From Treponema primitia ZAS-2 (GTDB taxonomy: Bacteria > Spirochaetota > Spirochaetia > Treponematales > Breznakiellaceae), in assembly GCF_000214375.1 (NCBI RefSeq), contig NC_015578.1, positions 3,348,001 to 3,412,000 of the forward strand: a stretch of 64,000 nucleotides of DNA, read 5' to 3'. The notes under the pieces were generated by a model. That model saw only the letters and a program-made list of their open reading frames with translations. It searched no databases and was not told the origin of the DNA. Below are positions 43,403 through 54,090 of this stretch, one piece after another; within the stretch, counting starts at the first letter, position 1, and every line of letters starts with the position of its first letter. A program made the position numbers and the translations under genes.

Positions 43403-44007
43403 TATTCCCCCAGAACCTTTAGGGCTGTTTCCACGCCACGGGCAAGATATTCCACATCAAAGGACTTAACCAGTCGCCGAGGATGCTGATGATGGGAAGG
43501 CACATGAATGAAGCCCCCCATCATTTTTGGATACTTGGTATTAATGAGATGCATGATGCAATAGAGGGCGTTATTGCAACCGATGGCTCCGGCGGTCAAG
43601 GATATTTCGCTGGGATACTCTTCTTTTTTCAGAGCCTCCAACATTTTTAAAATAGGCAGATTGGTAAAATACCCATCCGCCCCACGCTCCACAATGGTTC
43701 GGTGTTTGGGCAGAAAGCCATCGTCATCCAGGGCCCAATCCCGTTCTTCATTTTGATAATTGATACCGATTTTTTCCAGAGAAATAACTTCCCTGCGCAG
43801 AGCCTGCCCCATACAAATAAAGGCGTCGGGATTATATTTTTCGATTAATTTTTCCATGTAGGGGATAGTAGTATGATAATTGCCTATCATATCTTCCGGG
43901 ATGATCTCCACCTTGCCAACCTTCCGGTTCAGGGCATTTTTTACTTCATAGGAGGTATTGACCGGATGGCTCTTACTAGTCTGAAAGCCTGTAATTAAAA
44001 CACGCAA
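43402..44007 (-). CDS. pcp: Pyroglutamyl-peptidase I (family C15)
   Basis: This 201-residue cysteine peptidase removes N-terminal pyroglutamate from peptides. Catalytic residues are in place: Glu in ISLEKIGIN, Cys in AGAIGCNNALY (about 141) and His in GFIHVPSH. Length is usual. It starts at TTG 44007, with AAGGAG seven bases upstream; no ATG is nearby. It follows the peptide-binding protein gene and a strong hairpin. Confidence 0.88.
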   Translation of the reverse strand: MRVLITGFQTSKSHPVNTSYEVKNALNRKVGKVEIIPEDMIGNYHTTIPYMEKLIEKYNPDAFICMGQALRREVISLEKIGINYQNEERDWALDDDGFLPKHRTIVERGADGYFTNLPILKMLEALKKEEYPSEISLTAGAIGCNNALYCIMHLINTKYPKMMGGFIHVPSHHQHPRRLVKSFDVEYLARGVETALKVLGE

Positions 44008-44033
44008 AATTTTGCTCCTTATTTTTGCGCTCT

Positions 44034-44075
44034 CGCCGGGTAGACACAGAACGGTTGTCCTGTGTCTACCCGGCG
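44034..44075. repeat. Intercistronic 16-bp hairpin behind the peptide-binding protein gene
   Basis: Arms 44034-44049 and 44060-44075 are exact reverse complements with a 10-base loop. There is no T run. Hairpins directly after binding-protein genes commonly protect the upstream mRNA and lower expression of later genes. Confidence 0.8.
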
Positions 44076-44085
44076 GTTAGGGTTA

Positions 44086-45639
44086 CTATTTCCAGCTCAT
44101 GTATTGGGCAAGGACGCCCACGAACCGGTTATACGTAGAATTTTGTAGACCACTGGTAACGGCCCAAACTTTCTGAGGATAATAGAGGGGTACGAAATAG
44201 GCCTGATCCGCCACATAGGTTAGGATCTGGTGATAGAGATTCTTTCTCACCGTAAGATCCTGATCCGAAGCGGCGTCGAGGCACCATTTGTCCAACTGGG
44301 GATCATTAATATTAAAATAATTCAGATAGGTGGTAGACTGGAACATCATGGTGGAATGATGGGCGTCCTGTCCCAGGTTTACGCTGGTAACCGCCAGGGC
44401 ATAATTCTTTTTCTGGTAATCCTGGTTAAAACCGCTGGTTTCCATCACATTCACACTGGTGGTGATGCCGATAGCCTTTAAATCCTCAAGGATTACCTCG
44501 GCGGCCTTTCTGAATTTCCCATCCTTGGTAAGGATGGGAGGAATATCCAGGCCGTTTGCATAGCCCGCATCAGCGAGCAATTGCTTGGCTTTGGCGGGAT
44601 CGTATTCGTAATATTTAGCATCCTCGGTGTACCCGAACATACCCTTGTTGGCCACACTGTTTGCGTGGTTGGCATAGCCTTCTTCGCAGGCCTCAATAAC
44701 AAAATCACGGTCGATGGCATAGTTTAAAGCCTGGCGAACTCGGATATCCTGGAAAGCTGGAAAGGTTTCATTGATCCCCATGTAGTATACATTGCCGCTC
44801 TCCCCGGAGAAAATATCCAACTGGGGATTATCCAGAATGCTTTGGATGTTGTTCATAGGAAAATCCCGGGAAAGGTTCAGTTCCCCGCTTTCCAGGGCAA
44901 TTAACTGGGTGGTGGGATCCGGAATAATTTTAAAGATAAGATTTTTAATCGGCGGCTTAGGGCCGTAGTACTGATCAAAAATGGTAAAGACAGCCTTGTC
45001 TCCGGGGGTATATTCCACCATCTTGTAGGGGCCCGTACCGATCATGGTTTTGGTTAAATCAATGGTACCCCCTGCGGCGGAAGCGGCGGGGAGTATTTTG
45101 AGATTTATCCCCACGAAATACAGAAAGGGACTGTAGTTGCTGATCAATTTTACCTTTACGGTGGTATCGTCAATCACTTCGGTAGTATCGATATAGTTAC
45201 AGCTCAGGGTCATCCTTCCGGTTTTTTTACCCACATCCAAGCTATATTTAACATCTTTTGCGGTCAGTTTTGATCCGTCATGAAAGTAGACATCATTGCG
45301 GAGATGCAGGGTATAGGTGAAGGTGGCGTCATCGTAATCCCAGGAAGTAACGATCAGGGGTTCCACATTTCCCGCAAGGTCAGAGGTGACCAGGGATTCG
45401 TAGGCGTTGCTCTGTACTTCGTTGGTAACGATAGTGGTAGACAATAGAGGGTCCAGGGTCTGGAGATCACTAGCCAGTGAGATGACCACCGTATCTTGCT
45501 TGGTTACCAGTGGATTTTCTCTGGCGCTCAATTTTCCTCTCGTACTCTCACTCCCGGTTGTTTGGGTGGTCTTGGAACCACTACAGGACATTACCAGCAG
45601 CAAAGTAACTGTTAAGAACAGAATGGAAATTTTTTTCAT
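44086..45639 (-). CDS. Peptide ABC transporter binding lipoprotein (SBP family 5)
   Basis: This 517-residue protein has a lipoprotein signal (TLLLVMSC) and the family 5 layout of DppA/OppA: LQTLDPLLSTT, YTLHLRNDVYFHDGSKLTAKDVKYSLD, TGPYKMVEYTPGDKAVF and VRQALNYAIDRDFV. It delivers di- or oligopeptides to the DppBC-type channel encoded upstream. ATG 45639 follows AAAAGGAG. A palindrome lies in the gap to dppC. Confidence 0.92.
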   Translation of the reverse strand: MKKISILFLTVTLLLVMSCSGSKTTQTTGSESTRGKLSARENPLVTKQDTVVISLASDLQTLDPLLSTTIVTNEVQSNAYESLVTSDLAGNVEPLIVTSWDYDDATFTYTLHLRNDVYFHDGSKLTAKDVKYSLDVGKKTGRMTLSCNYIDTTEVIDDTTVKVKLISNYSPFLYFVGINLKILPAASAAGGTIDLTKTMIGTGPYKMVEYTPGDKAVFTIFDQYYGPKPPIKNLIFKIIPDPTTQLIALESGELNLSRDFPMNNIQSILDNPQLDIFSGESGNVYYMGINETFPAFQDIRVRQALNYAIDRDFVIEACEEGYANHANSVANKGMFGYTEDAKYYEYDPAKAKQLLADAGYANGLDIPPILTKDGKFRKAAEVILEDLKAIGITTSVNVMETSGFNQDYQKKNYALAVTSVNLGQDAHHSTMMFQSTTYLNYFNINDPQLDKWCLDAASDQDLTVRKNLYHQILTYVADQAYFVPLYYPQKVWAVTSGLQNSTYNRFVGVLAQYMSWK

Positions 45640-45668
45640 AAAACACTCCTTTTGATTTTCTTAATTAA

Positions 45669-45689
45669 GATTAATTTTTAAAATTAATC
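45669..45689. repeat. A+T-rich palindrome between permease and binding-protein genes
   Basis: GATTAATTTT and AAAATTAATC (45669-45678, 45680-45689) flank one base. It lies in the 61-base gap before the binding-protein gene and could be an operator or an mRNA structure. Confidence 0.5.
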
Positions 45690-45700
45690 AAAAACCACAA

Positions 45701-46597
45701 TTATTGTTTCATCCTGGGATCTAAGGCATCCCGCAGTCCATCACCAATGGTGTTGAACGAAAAAACGGAGAGGGCGATGAACAACCCGGGGATGATAATA
45801 AGATAGGGATTGGTCATCATAAATTCCCGGGCCTCGGAAAGCATGGCCCCCCATTCGGGTATAGGGGGCTGCACCCCGAGGCCGATAAAGCTCAACCCCG
45901 CTGCGGTAAGGATGATCCGTGCCACCGATACGGTGGCCTGGACGATAATGGGACCGATAATGTTGGGAAAAATGTGACGGATAATAATACGCCGGTTGGA
46001 GGCCCCCCCAACCCGGGCGGCTTCCACATATTCATCTTCGGCAGCGCCAATCACCATGGATCGAGTTACCCGGGTAAACCGAGGAATTTCCGCAATGGTC
46101 ATGGCCATCACTAAATTTTGTATACTGGGTCCCAGCGCCGCCACAATGGCAATATTCAGCAACATTGAGGGGATGCTGACGATGACATCAATGATCCGCA
46201 TTACCGCATGATCCAGGGCTCCACCGTAAAAACCGGTGATAGAACCCAGAATACCCCCCAGGACCAGGGACATGGCGGTGGTGCTGAATCCGATTAACAG
46301 GGATACCCGGCTGCCATGGATAATGCGGGCAAACACATCCCGACCCACCGTATCGGTGCCGAACCAATGGGCTGCGCTGGGTTTTTTAAGCCGCTCCGTA
46401 CGATTCTGGTGGATAACCTGCATTTCGTAGTTGGCGATGGTATCTGCAAAGACCACCATCAATATGAGGCAGATGAAAATAGCTAAACCGGTCATGGCAA
46501 GCTTGTTCTTCCGGAACACCTGCCAAAATTCTTTAAACTGTTTTTTTCGCCGTTCCCAGAGGAGTTGTCTATTCTGCCACACCATACGCTCCCCCAT
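45701..46597 (-). CDS. dppC: Peptide ABC transporter permease, DppC type
   Basis: This 298-residue permease begins with a hydrophilic segment then helices, with the OppC-like N-domain (FRKNKLAMTGLAIFICLILMVVF), HWFGTDTVGRDVFARIIHGSRVSL and the EAA loop EYVEAARVGGASNRRIIIRHIFPN. ATG 46597 overlaps the dppB stop as ATGA; the frame is open beyond, inside dppB, and is not used. ATG 46585 is possible. Confidence 0.92.
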   Translation of the reverse strand: MGERMVWQNRQLLWERRKKQFKEFWQVFRKNKLAMTGLAIFICLILMVVFADTIANYEMQVIHQNRTERLKKPSAAHWFGTDTVGRDVFARIIHGSRVSLLIGFSTTAMSLVLGGILGSITGFYGGALDHAVMRIIDVIVSIPSMLLNIAIVAALGPSIQNLVMAMTIAEIPRFTRVTRSMVIGAAEDEYVEAARVGGASNRRIIIRHIFPNIIGPIIVQATVSVARIILTAAGLSFIGLGVQPPIPEWGAMLSEAREFMMTNPYLIIIPGLFIALSVFSFNTIGDGLRDALDPRMKQ

Positions 46598-47544
46598 CAA
46601 TGACCGCCGGTTTGGGGAACTGAATATTTTGTCCTGAGCCGGGGATCTAGGAACGCGTAGAGGATATCCACCAGGAGCATGACCAGACACACCAAGGTAG
46701 CAATAAGCAGGGCCGTCCCCTGTATCTGGGGTACATCCTGATTACGGATGGAGTTGAGCATCAGGGTGCCGATACCAGACATGGAAAAAACGGTTTCTAC
46801 CAGTACAGTGCCCCCTAAAAGATAGCCAAAGTCCATGCCGATGACGGTGATTACCGGCATAAGGGCGTTTTTTAATCCATGTTTCCAGGTAACCGCCCCC
46901 TTGGAGGCGCCTTTGGCTTTGGCAGTTCTGATGTAGTCTTTCTTCATGGTCTCCAGCATAGTGGAACGCATGAGCCGCATAATTTGGGCGGCAGTGGGCA
47001 GAGACAATACCACTGTGGGCAACACATAGTGCCGCCAGGCGCCAATCCCGTTGGAGGGCAGCCACTTGAGTTTTAAGGCAAAAACGAGCATGAAGATCAT
47101 CCCCAACCAGAACCGGGGCATGGAGGCAAAGATGATAGCCCCGGTGGTACAGCTCACATCAAGGACGCTGTAAGGCCGGGTGGCAGAGATGATACCCAGG
47201 ATTATTCCTAGGGCAGCGGACAGGAAGATGCTGCAGCTTGCCAAACGCAGAGTTACGGGAAACTTCAGGGCAATTTCATTGATTACCGGACGGTTGGTAC
47301 GCCAGGATATGCCTAGATCGCCGTGAACGGCCTTACTGATATATTTGACGTATTTAAGAGCCAGGGGGTCGTAGAACCCGAGCTGCTCATTATAGGCGCG
47401 GATAACCTCCGGGGGGGCTTCCTGTCCTAGAGACATCGTTCCTGGATCGCCGGGAGTGAAGGAAAGGATTACAAAAATGATAAAGGATACGCCAAACAGG
47501 GTCGGTATCATCATGAGCAACCTCTTTTGAATATACCTGAACAT
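46597..47544 (-). CDS. dppB: Peptide ABC transporter permease, DppB type
   Basis: This 315-residue permease has the typical start MFRYIQKRLLMMIPTLFGVSFIIFV, six helices and an EAA loop (DYIRTAKAKGASKGAVTWKHGLKNALMPV). First gene of the minus-strand peptide operon dppB, dppC, binding protein, pcp, aspartate dehydrogenase-like, M24 peptidase. AGGGG lies before ATG 47544. Confidence 0.93.
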   Translation of the reverse strand: MFRYIQKRLLMMIPTLFGVSFIIFVILSFTPGDPGTMSLGQEAPPEVIRAYNEQLGFYDPLALKYVKYISKAVHGDLGISWRTNRPVINEIALKFPVTLRLASCSIFLSAALGIILGIISATRPYSVLDVSCTTGAIIFASMPRFWLGMIFMLVFALKLKWLPSNGIGAWRHYVLPTVVLSLPTAAQIMRLMRSTMLETMKKDYIRTAKAKGASKGAVTWKHGLKNALMPVITVIGMDFGYLLGGTVLVETVFSMSGIGTLMLNSIRNQDVPQIQGTALLIATLVCLVMLLVDILYAFLDPRLRTKYSVPQTGGH

Positions 47545-47569
47545 GCTTATCCCCTAAAAATGTTTACAA

Positions 47570-47598
47570 ATGATAGCCTCCACCGGCTTTTCTGTCAA
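47570..47598 (-). promoter_or_regulatory. Promoter of the dppBC operon
   Basis: Minus strand: perfect TTGACA (47598-47593) and TATCAT (47575-47570), spacing 17, 26 bases before the dppB start. It lies back to back with dppD, allowing joint control of both halves of the transporter. Confidence 0.7.
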
Positions 47599-47665
47599 TA
47601 GAAGGTATCCCCCCTGGATTTTACCCAAGAACCGTATTATACTCCTATTCCTATAGGAAAAATGG

Positions 47666-48646
47666 ATGAGCATTCTGGAAATCAAGAATTTAGCTGTATC
47701 TTTTTCTGTCAACGGAAACCGTTTCCGTACGGTCAACGGCGTTGATCTTTCGGTGGATTCCGGGAAAATCCTGGGTATCGTAGGAGAAAGCGGCTGCGGC
47801 AAAACTCTGACATCCCTGTCCATCATGGGCTTGATTCCCTTCCCAGGGAAAATAGACCAGGGAGCAATTCTCTTTGAGGGGGATGATCTTCTGCAATACA
47901 ACGAGGCCGCCCTGCGAAAACTGCGGGGCAGTCGTATTTCCATGATTTTCCAGGAACCCATGACCTCTCTGAACCCAGTATTTACCGTTGGTCACCAGAT
48001 TACCGAGGTTTTTCATATTCACCAAAGGGACATCCCAAAAATGGAGGTCAAAAAAGCCGCCATGGAGATGCTGCGGGTGGTGGGCATTACCGCCCCTGAA
48101 AAAACCTTTCATACGTATCCCCACCAGCTTTCCGGGGGTATGCGGCAACGGGTGATGATTGCCATGGCCCTGGCCTGCAGGCCCCGTCTGCTGATTGCCG
48201 ATGAACCTACTACCGCCTTGGATGTTACCATTCAGGCACAGGTATTGGAATTGATCAAGGAACTCCGGAGAAAATTCGACACTGCAATTTTGTTTATCAC
48301 CCATGATCTGGGAGTTATTGCGGAAGTCTGCGATCAGGTGGCGGTGATGTACGCCGGGTATGTGGTTGAGGAAGCCCCGGTGAAAGAACTCTTCGCCACG
48401 CCTCTCCACCCCTATACCCAGGGGCTTATAGCGTCCATCCCCAATTTGAATGAAGAAAAGGAATTGCTCTACACCATTAAAGGGACCATTCCTTCTCCCA
48501 CAGATATGCCCGAGGGTTGTCGATTCCATCCCCGGTGTCCCCGGGCCTGTGAAGTCTGCCGCCGGGAAACTCCGGAACTGCGGGAATATGTGGCGAGCCA
48601 CCACCTTCGCTGCTGGCTGGTTCCGGAGAGTACCATATTAAGCTGA
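47666..48646 (+). CDS. dppD: Peptide ABC transporter ATPase, DppD type
   Basis: This 326-residue ATPase has Walker [11 protein letters not shown]-loop [11 protein letters not shown], signature [15 protein letters not shown], Walker [15 protein letters not shown] and the C-terminal oligopeptide motif with [14 protein letters not shown] (iron-sulphur type Cys set in many DppD). AGGAAAA lies before ATG 47666. Divergent from dppB, followed by dppF after 14 bases. Confidence 0.94.
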   Translation: MSILEIKNLAVSFSVNGNRFRTVNGVDLSVDSGKILGIVGESGCGKTLTSLSIMGLIPFPGKIDQGAILFEGDDLLQYNEAALRKLRGSRISMIFQEPMTSLNPVFTVGHQITEVFHIHQRDIPKMEVKKAAMEMLRVVGITAPEKTFHTYPHQLSGGMRQRVMIAMALACRPRLLIADEPTTALDVTIQAQVLELIKELRRKFDTAILFITHDLGVIAEVCDQVAVMYAGYVVEEAPVKELFATPLHPYTQGLIASIPNLNEEKELLYTIKGTIPSPTDMPEGCRFHPRCPRACEVCRRETPELREYVASHHLRCWLVPESTILS

Positions 48647-48660
48647 GAGAGGAAGGGTAT

Positions 48661-49644
48661 ATGGCCGAGGAAATTCTCAGGGTATCCCATTTATCAAAAC
48701 GATTCCGACAGGCGGGATCTCCTCCAGTTCAGGCAGTTTCGGATGTTTCCTTTTCCGTTAACGCCGGAGAAACTTTTGGCATTGTGGGGGAAAGCGGCTG
48801 CGGAAAATCAACTACCGGACGGCTGCTTCTACGTTTATTTGAACCCTCGGGGGGTGATGTTTTTTTTGAAGGAAAAAATATCCTTACTTATAATAAAAAA
48901 GAAATGCTGGAGTTCCGTAAGAAAACCCAGATGATTTTTCAGGACCCCTTTGCCTCCTTGAACCCCCGGATGACCATTAGGGACATTATTGCGGAGCCCC
49001 TGATCTGCTGTACCGATATGGCCACTGATGAACGCCAGCAGCGAGTAGAAGAACTGTTGAACCTGGTTGGCCTTGATCTCGGTTATGAAAATCGCTATCC
49101 CCACGAATTCTCTGGGGGACAGCGGCAGCGAATTTGTATCGCCCGTGCCTTGGTTCTGAACCCCAAGCTGGTTATCTGCGATGAGGCAGTGTCCGCATTG
49201 GATGTTTCTATTCAATCCCAAATATTGAATTTACTCCGGGAATTGCAGCAACGCATGGGATTGACCTATATTTTTATTTCTCACAACCTTAGTGTGGTCA
49301 AACATATTTCAGACCGTATTGGGGTGATGTATCTGGGGCGGCTGGTGGAATTGGCCGGCAAGCATACCCTCTTTGATAATCCCCTGCATCCCTACTCACA
49401 GGCGCTTTTATCCGCCATACCAGAACCTAATCCCGCGCGGGATAAAAATAGGATTATCTTAACCGGGGATATTTCAAGTTCTTATTATCCCCCTTCTGGC
49501 TGTCCTTTCCATACCCGCTGTTTTAAGAAGCTGCCGGAGGGGTACGGGAACAGCTCCATCTGCGATACTCTGTCGCCCTCATGGAATGCAGTGACTCCTG
49601 AACATACCGTAGCCTGCCATCACTATCAGCCCCCTGAGTCTTAG
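48661..49644 (+). CDS. dppF: Peptide ABC transporter ATPase, DppF type
   Basis: This 327-residue partner ATPase has Walker A GESGCGKST, Q-loop IFQDPFASLNPRMT, signature FSGGQRQRICIARAL, Walker B LVICDEAVSALDVS and GCPFHTRCFKK near the end. With DppD it drives the DppBC channel. GGAAGG lies before ATG 48661. Convergent with rpoC; a shared terminator lies between. Confidence 0.94.
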   Translation: MAEEILRVSHLSKRFRQAGSPPVQAVSDVSFSVNAGETFGIVGESGCGKSTTGRLLLRLFEPSGGDVFFEGKNILTYNKKEMLEFRKKTQMIFQDPFASLNPRMTIRDIIAEPLICCTDMATDERQQRVEELLNLVGLDLGYENRYPHEFSGGQRQRICIARALVLNPKLVICDEAVSALDVSIQSQILNLLRELQQRMGLTYIFISHNLSVVKHISDRIGVMYLGRLVELAGKHTLFDNPLHPYSQALLSAIPEPNPARDKNRIILTGDISSSYYPPSGCPFHTRCFKKLPEGYGNSSICDTLSPSWNAVTPEHTVACHHYQPPES

Positions 49645-49660
49645 AATCCGGGATCCAAAT

Positions 49661-49698
49661 AAAAAACCGGCATTTAACACACCCGTTAAACGCCGGTT
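49661..49698 (-). terminator. Terminator of the rpoBC operon
   Basis: Arms 49665-49678 and 49685-49698 form a 14-bp stem with one mismatch. On the minus strand the stem is followed by six T (49666-49661), making it an intrinsic terminator for the rpoC side. It may also stop dppF transcripts. Confidence 0.8.
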
Positions 49699-49723
49699 CA
49701 TCTTACACTTAAGCTCTCCCTTT

Positions 49724-52700
49724 CTATTCCTCGCTATCCTCAGCATCGGGCGAAAAATCTTCCTCTTCCTCAGGCTCGGCGACCTTTTCCAGCTTCCGCT
49801 GTTCCAGAATCTCCTGCATCTGCACGTCCAGATCCTGCTGCTCTTCGTCGAACAGTTTTACTGCACGATAGCGCTTCATTCCGGTACCGGCTGGTATGGG
49901 GTGGCCGATGATGATGTTTTCCTTGAGGCCCCGGAGGTAGTCGGTCTTTCCCGCAATAGCCGCGTTGGTCAGCACCCGGGTGGTTTCCTGGAAGCTGGCC
50001 GCTGAAAGGAAGGATTCGATGTTCAGGCTGGCCTTGGTGATGCCCTGGAACATGGGCCGGGCTACCGCGGGCTGGCCGCCTTCGGATAGGACCCGGGCGT
50101 TCTCTTCGTGGAACTGGTACTTGTCTACCATGGCCCCGAAGATAAACTTAGTGTCCCCTACCGCTACAATCTCTACCTTCCGCATCATCTGGCGTATGAT
50201 AACGCCGATGTGCTTATCGTTGATGGATACGCCCTGGAGGCGGTACACCTGCTGGATTTCGTCCATCAGGTAGCGCTGGAGGGTGGATTCGCCCAGGATG
50301 TGCAGCACGTCGTGGGGGTTCTTGGCGCCCACGCAGAGGGGTTCGCCGGCTTCCACCGTGTCCCCGTCCCGCACCTGGAGACGCTTGGTCATGGGAATGA
50401 GGTGCTTGTACTCCTTCCCGAAATCGTCCGCAATGGTCACTACCCGCTTGCCCTTAACAATGCCCTTGAAGTACACGGTACCGGAAACTTGTGCCAGAAC
50501 CGTGGGGCTTTTGGGCTTGCGGGCTTCGAAGAGTTCGCTGACCCGGGGAAGGCCGGAGGTGATGTCCATGGCTTTGGCGGATTCTTTCAGGGTCTTGGCG
50601 ATGATACGCCCAGCCTTGATCTTGGTCCGTTCTTCAGGTTTGCCTTCCTGGTTGTCCGGGGGGGTTACCCATTCGTCCACCTGGATATAGGCGCCGCCGG
50701 GGAGGAAGTAGGAGGCCACCTCGTTTCCGTCATCATCGGTGATGAAGATACGGGGCTGCTTGCTTTCCAACTGGTATTCGGTGATCCGCTTTTCAGTGTT
50801 CCCGGTTTCCTCGTCCAGCTCTTCCTTGAGGGTGGTGCCGGGGAGTATGTCCTCGTAGTTTACGTAACCGGAAGCTTCGGCAATGATGGGGTCCGAGAAG
50901 GGGTCGAAGGTGGCGATGGTCTTTTCCGCCTCCACCACTGTACCTTTGGCGACCATGAATTCGGAACCGTTACGGATTTCAATTTTCTGATCCTGCCCGA
51001 TGAGGTAGAGGGTCTTTTCCGCACCCTCACCGAGAACCAATGCATAGGCGATTACCGGGGAGAGTATGTCCTTCCCGCTCCGCTTGATGATGGGCGCATC
51101 CTGGGTAACCCGCTTGCCGTTTTCGGCCAGGAGTTTATCCCCGCTTTCCAGCTTGTATTCCTTCATGACCTTGTTGACCGTGGCGTGTCCCTTACGGGAG
51201 AAGAGCCAGCGGCCGCTTTCAAGTTCTACGTGGACACCCACAACATCCCTGATATAAACCGGGTACTTGAGGAAGGTCCGGTTTTCTTCGCTGATCTTGG
51301 TAGCCGCCCCTCCGATATGGAAGGTACGCATGGTAAGCTGGGTACCGGGCTGGCCGATGGACTGGGCTGCAATGGTTCCCACCGCTTCCCCAATGTCCAC
51401 GGACCTGTTGGTAGCAAGGTTGCGGCCGTAACAACGGCGGCAAACCCCGTGCTTGGCTTCGCAGGTCAGGACCGTCCTGATCCTGACGGATTCCACGCCG
51501 GCTTTTTCAATGGCTTCGGCAATGGCCTCGGTAATTTCTTCGTTCACGTCGATGATCATTTCCCCGGTGATGGGGTGCTTGACCCGTTCCAGGGTATAGC
51601 GGCCCACGATACGATCGCTCAGGGGCTCCACAATATCCTCGCCGTCTTTTATCGCGGAATAGGAAATACCGTTGATGGTACCGCAGTCGTCATCGTTGAC
51701 CACCACGTCCTGGGCGATATCCACCAGCCGCCGGGTCAGGTAGCCCGCCTCGGCGGTTTTCAGGGCCGTATCCGCAAGCCCCTTCCGGGCGCCGTTGGTG
51801 GAGATGAAAAACTCGATAACCGAAAGGCCCTCTTTGAAGTTGGACCGTATGGGCAACTCGATGATCTGCCCCGAAGGTTTGGCCATGAGGCCCCGCATAC
51901 CCGCAAGCTGACGTATCTGGTTGCGGCTACCACGGGCGCCTGAGTTGGCCATCATATAGATTGAGTTGAACCCGTCATGGTCTGCTTCCAGGGTCTTCAT
52001 CATGGTATCGGTCAGATCTTCGTTGGTCTTGTTCCACACATCAACTACGCGGTCGTAGCGTTCCTGCTGGGTAATGTGCCCGGCCTTCCACTGCCTCTGA
52101 ATAGCGTCAACTTCCTTGTTGGCCTTTTCGATCATCTCGGGCTTTTCTTTGGGCACCAGAATGTCATCCACACCAATGGTGGCGCCGAAAACGGTGGCGT
52201 ACTTGTAACCCGTAGCTTTAATAACGTCCAGCATCTTTACGGTGGTCCAGGAACCATTTTCGGCAAAGACATATTCAATAAGGCTGCGGAGTTCCTTATC
52301 CTTGAGTTCGTAATTAATAAAGGGGATCTCCGGGGGCATTTCCTCGTTGAACACCAGGCGCCCGGCGGTGGTCTCAATAAAACGGTCGTCCCCGGCAGGG
52401 GCCAGACGGCCTACCTTGTCCCAGATGGGGAGCTTGGGAGCCTTCACTTTAATGAGCGCTTCCCAGTCCAGGGACTTGGCTTCCACCGCCATGAGTATCT
52501 CTTCAGTAGAAGAGTAGCGCCGGCCCCAGCCCTTGGAGTTGGGCCTGATCCGGGTGAGGAAGTTGATCCCCAGAACCATGTCCTGGGAGGGGAACACGAT
52601 GGTTTTGCCGTTGGCGGGGTTGAGGAGGTTCCGGGCGCTGAGCATCAGGGTCCAGCATTCCATCTGGGCCGCCTGAGTCAGGGGCACGTGAACCGCCATC

Positions 52701-54061
52701 TGGTCTCCGTCAAAGTCGGCGTTAAAAGCATGGCAAACCAGGGGGTGAAGCTTGATGGCCTTCCCCTCAACCAGGACCGGCTCAAAGGCCTGGATGCCCA
52801 ATCGGTGCAGGGTGGGAGCGCGGTTAAGCAGCACCGGATGTTCCTTCACCACCTCGTCCAGGATGGCGAAGACCTCCGGGGTCTCCTGCTCCACCAGCAT
52901 CTTTGCTTTCTTGATATTGTAAACCACGTCTTTATCGACGAGTTTTTTCATGATAAAGGGCTTGAACAGTTCCAGTGCCATTTTAGTGGGAAGCCCGCAC
53001 TGCCACATCTTGAGATCCGGCCCTACGGTAATAACACTGCGGCCCGAATAGTCAACCCGCTTGCCCAGCAGGTTCTGCCGGAACCGACCCTGCTTACCTT
53101 TGAGCATATCGCTGATGGACTTGAGGGGCCGGTTGGAGGCGCCCTTCACCACCCGCTTTTTCTTGGAATTGTCAAACAGGGCGTCCACCGCTTCCTGGAG
53201 CATACGCTTTTCATTCCGGATGATGATGTCCGGCGCATTCAGGGTCTGGAGCCGTTTAAGCCGGTTATTCCGGTTAATAACCCTGCGGTACAGATCGTTC
53301 AGATCGCTGGTGGCGAAGCGGCCGCCGTCGAGCTGCACCATGGGCCGCAGTTCCGGGGGTATCACTGGGATTACGTCCAGGATCATCCACTCAGGTTTAT
53401 TGGTGGAATTGCGGAAGTTCTCCACAATATCTATGCGCTTCAGGAGCCGCTTATCGCTTTTGGCGCCCTTTTCGATCATCTTGGCCCGGAGATCGATGGC
53501 CATCTGATCCAGGTTGAGGTTTTCCAGCAGGGTCCTAACCGCCTCGGCGCCCATACCCGCAGAGAAGCCCTGACCATACCGGTCCTGGGCCTCGTAGTAT
53601 TCCTCTTCGGTGAGGAGCTGGTTCTTCTTTAAGTCAGTGTCCCCGGAATCAATGACCACGTACTTTTCGTAGTAAAGCACCGAGCGCAGGGCAGCTAAGG
53701 GGAGATCCAGGAGCAGCCCCATACGGCTGGGCACGGAGCGGTAGTACCAGATATGGGACACCGGGGCGGCCAGTTCAATGTGGCCCATACGTTCCCGGCG
53801 CACCTTGAAGTGGGTCACTTCAACCCCGCAGCGATCGCAGATAACGCCCTTGTACCGGATGGACTTGAACTTTCCGCAGTAACACTCCCACTCCTTGGTG
53901 GTCCCGAAAATGCGTTCGCAAAAAAGGCCGTCCTTCTCAGGGCGCAGGGTCCGGTAGTTAATCGTCTCCGGCTTCTTCACTTCCCCATAGGACCAGGCCC
54001 GGATCATCTCCGGGCTGGCCAGCTTTATCATAATCGAATCAAAATCCTGTATGTCACGCAT
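49724..54061 (-). CDS. rpoC: RNA polymerase beta' subunit
   Basis: This 1445-residue subunit has the N-terminal zinc site (CYCGK...CDRCG, near residues 60-80), the active-site [12 protein letters not shown] (about 455-466), a bridge-helix and trigger-loop region ([28 protein letters not shown]) and the second zinc site ([15 protein letters not shown]). The C-terminus is a highly acidic tail. It follows rpoB by 29 bases. The length is usual for spirochaetes. Confidence 0.98.
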   Translation of the reverse strand: MRDIQDFDSIMIKLASPEMIRAWSYGEVKKPETINYRTLRPEKDGLFCERIFGTTKEWECYCGKFKSIRYKGVICDRCGVEVTHFKVRRERMGHIELAAPVSHIWYYRSVPSRMGLLLDLPLAALRSVLYYEKYVVIDSGDTDLKKNQLLTEEEYYEAQDRYGQGFSAGMGAEAVRTLLENLNLDQMAIDLRAKMIEKGAKSDKRLLKRIDIVENFRNSTNKPEWMILDVIPVIPPELRPMVQLDGGRFATSDLNDLYRRVINRNNRLKRLQTLNAPDIIIRNEKRMLQEAVDALFDNSKKKRVVKGASNRPLKSISDMLKGKQGRFRQNLLGKRVDYSGRSVITVGPDLKMWQCGLPTKMALELFKPFIMKKLVDKDVVYNIKKAKMLVEQETPEVFAILDEVVKEHPVLLNRAPTLHRLGIQAFEPVLVEGKAIKLHPLVCHAFNADFDGDQMAVHVPLTQAAQMECWTLMLSARNLLNPANGKTIVFPSQDMVLGINFLTRIRPNSKGWGRRYSSTEEILMAVEAKSLDWEALIKVKAPKLPIWDKVGRLAPAGDDRFIETTAGRLVFNEEMPPEIPFINYELKDKELRSLIEYVFAENGSWTTVKMLDVIKATGYKYATVFGATIGVDDILVPKEKPEMIEKANKEVDAIQRQWKAGHITQQERYDRVVDVWNKTNEDLTDTMMKTLEADHDGFNSIYMMANSGARGSRNQIRQLAGMRGLMAKPSGQIIELPIRSNFKEGLSVIEFFISTNGARKGLADTALKTAEAGYLTRRLVDIAQDVVVNDDDCGTINGISYSAIKDGEDIVEPLSDRIVGRYTLERVKHPITGEMIIDVNEEITEAIAEAIEKAGVESVRIRTVLTCEAKHGVCRRCYGRNLATNRSVDIGEAVGTIAAQSIGQPGTQLTMRTFHIGGAATKISEENRTFLKYPVYIRDVVGVHVELESGRWLFSRKGHATVNKVMKEYKLESGDKLLAENGKRVTQDAPIIKRSGKDILSPVIAYALVLGEGAEKTLYLIGQDQKIEIRNGSEFMVAKGTVVEAEKTIATFDPFSDPIIAEASGYVNYEDILPGTTLKEELDEETGNTEKRITEYQLESKQPRIFITDDDGNEVASYFLPGGAYIQVDEWVTPPDNQEGKPEERTKIKAGRIIAKTLKESAKAMDITSGLPRVSELFEARKPKSPTVLAQVSGTVYFKGIVKGKRVVTIADDFGKEYKHLIPMTKRLQVRDGDTVEAGEPLCVGAKNPHDVLHILGESTLQRYLMDEIQQVYRLQGVSINDKHIGVIIRQMMRKVEIVAVGDTKFIFGAMVDKYQFHEENARVLSEGGQPAVARPMFQGITKASLNIESFLSAASFQETTRVLTNAAIAGKTDYLRGLKENIIIGHPIPAGTGMKRYRAVKLFDEEQQDLDVQMQEILEQRKLEKVAEPEEEEDFSPDAEDSEE

Positions 54062-54090
54062 CCTGTTCTCTCCTCATTAAAAATCAACAG

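Noticed and set aside
47591-47600. A further copy of the island motif (TCTGTCA) before dppB
   Set aside because: Only seven bases match and they are part of the dppB -35 box.
50108-53632. Long + strand ORFs (611 and 551 residues) opposite rpoC
   Set aside because: They lie wholly antisense to rpoC, whose product is unmistakable. Their translations lack any family motif and reflect the codon bias of the GC-rich coding strand.
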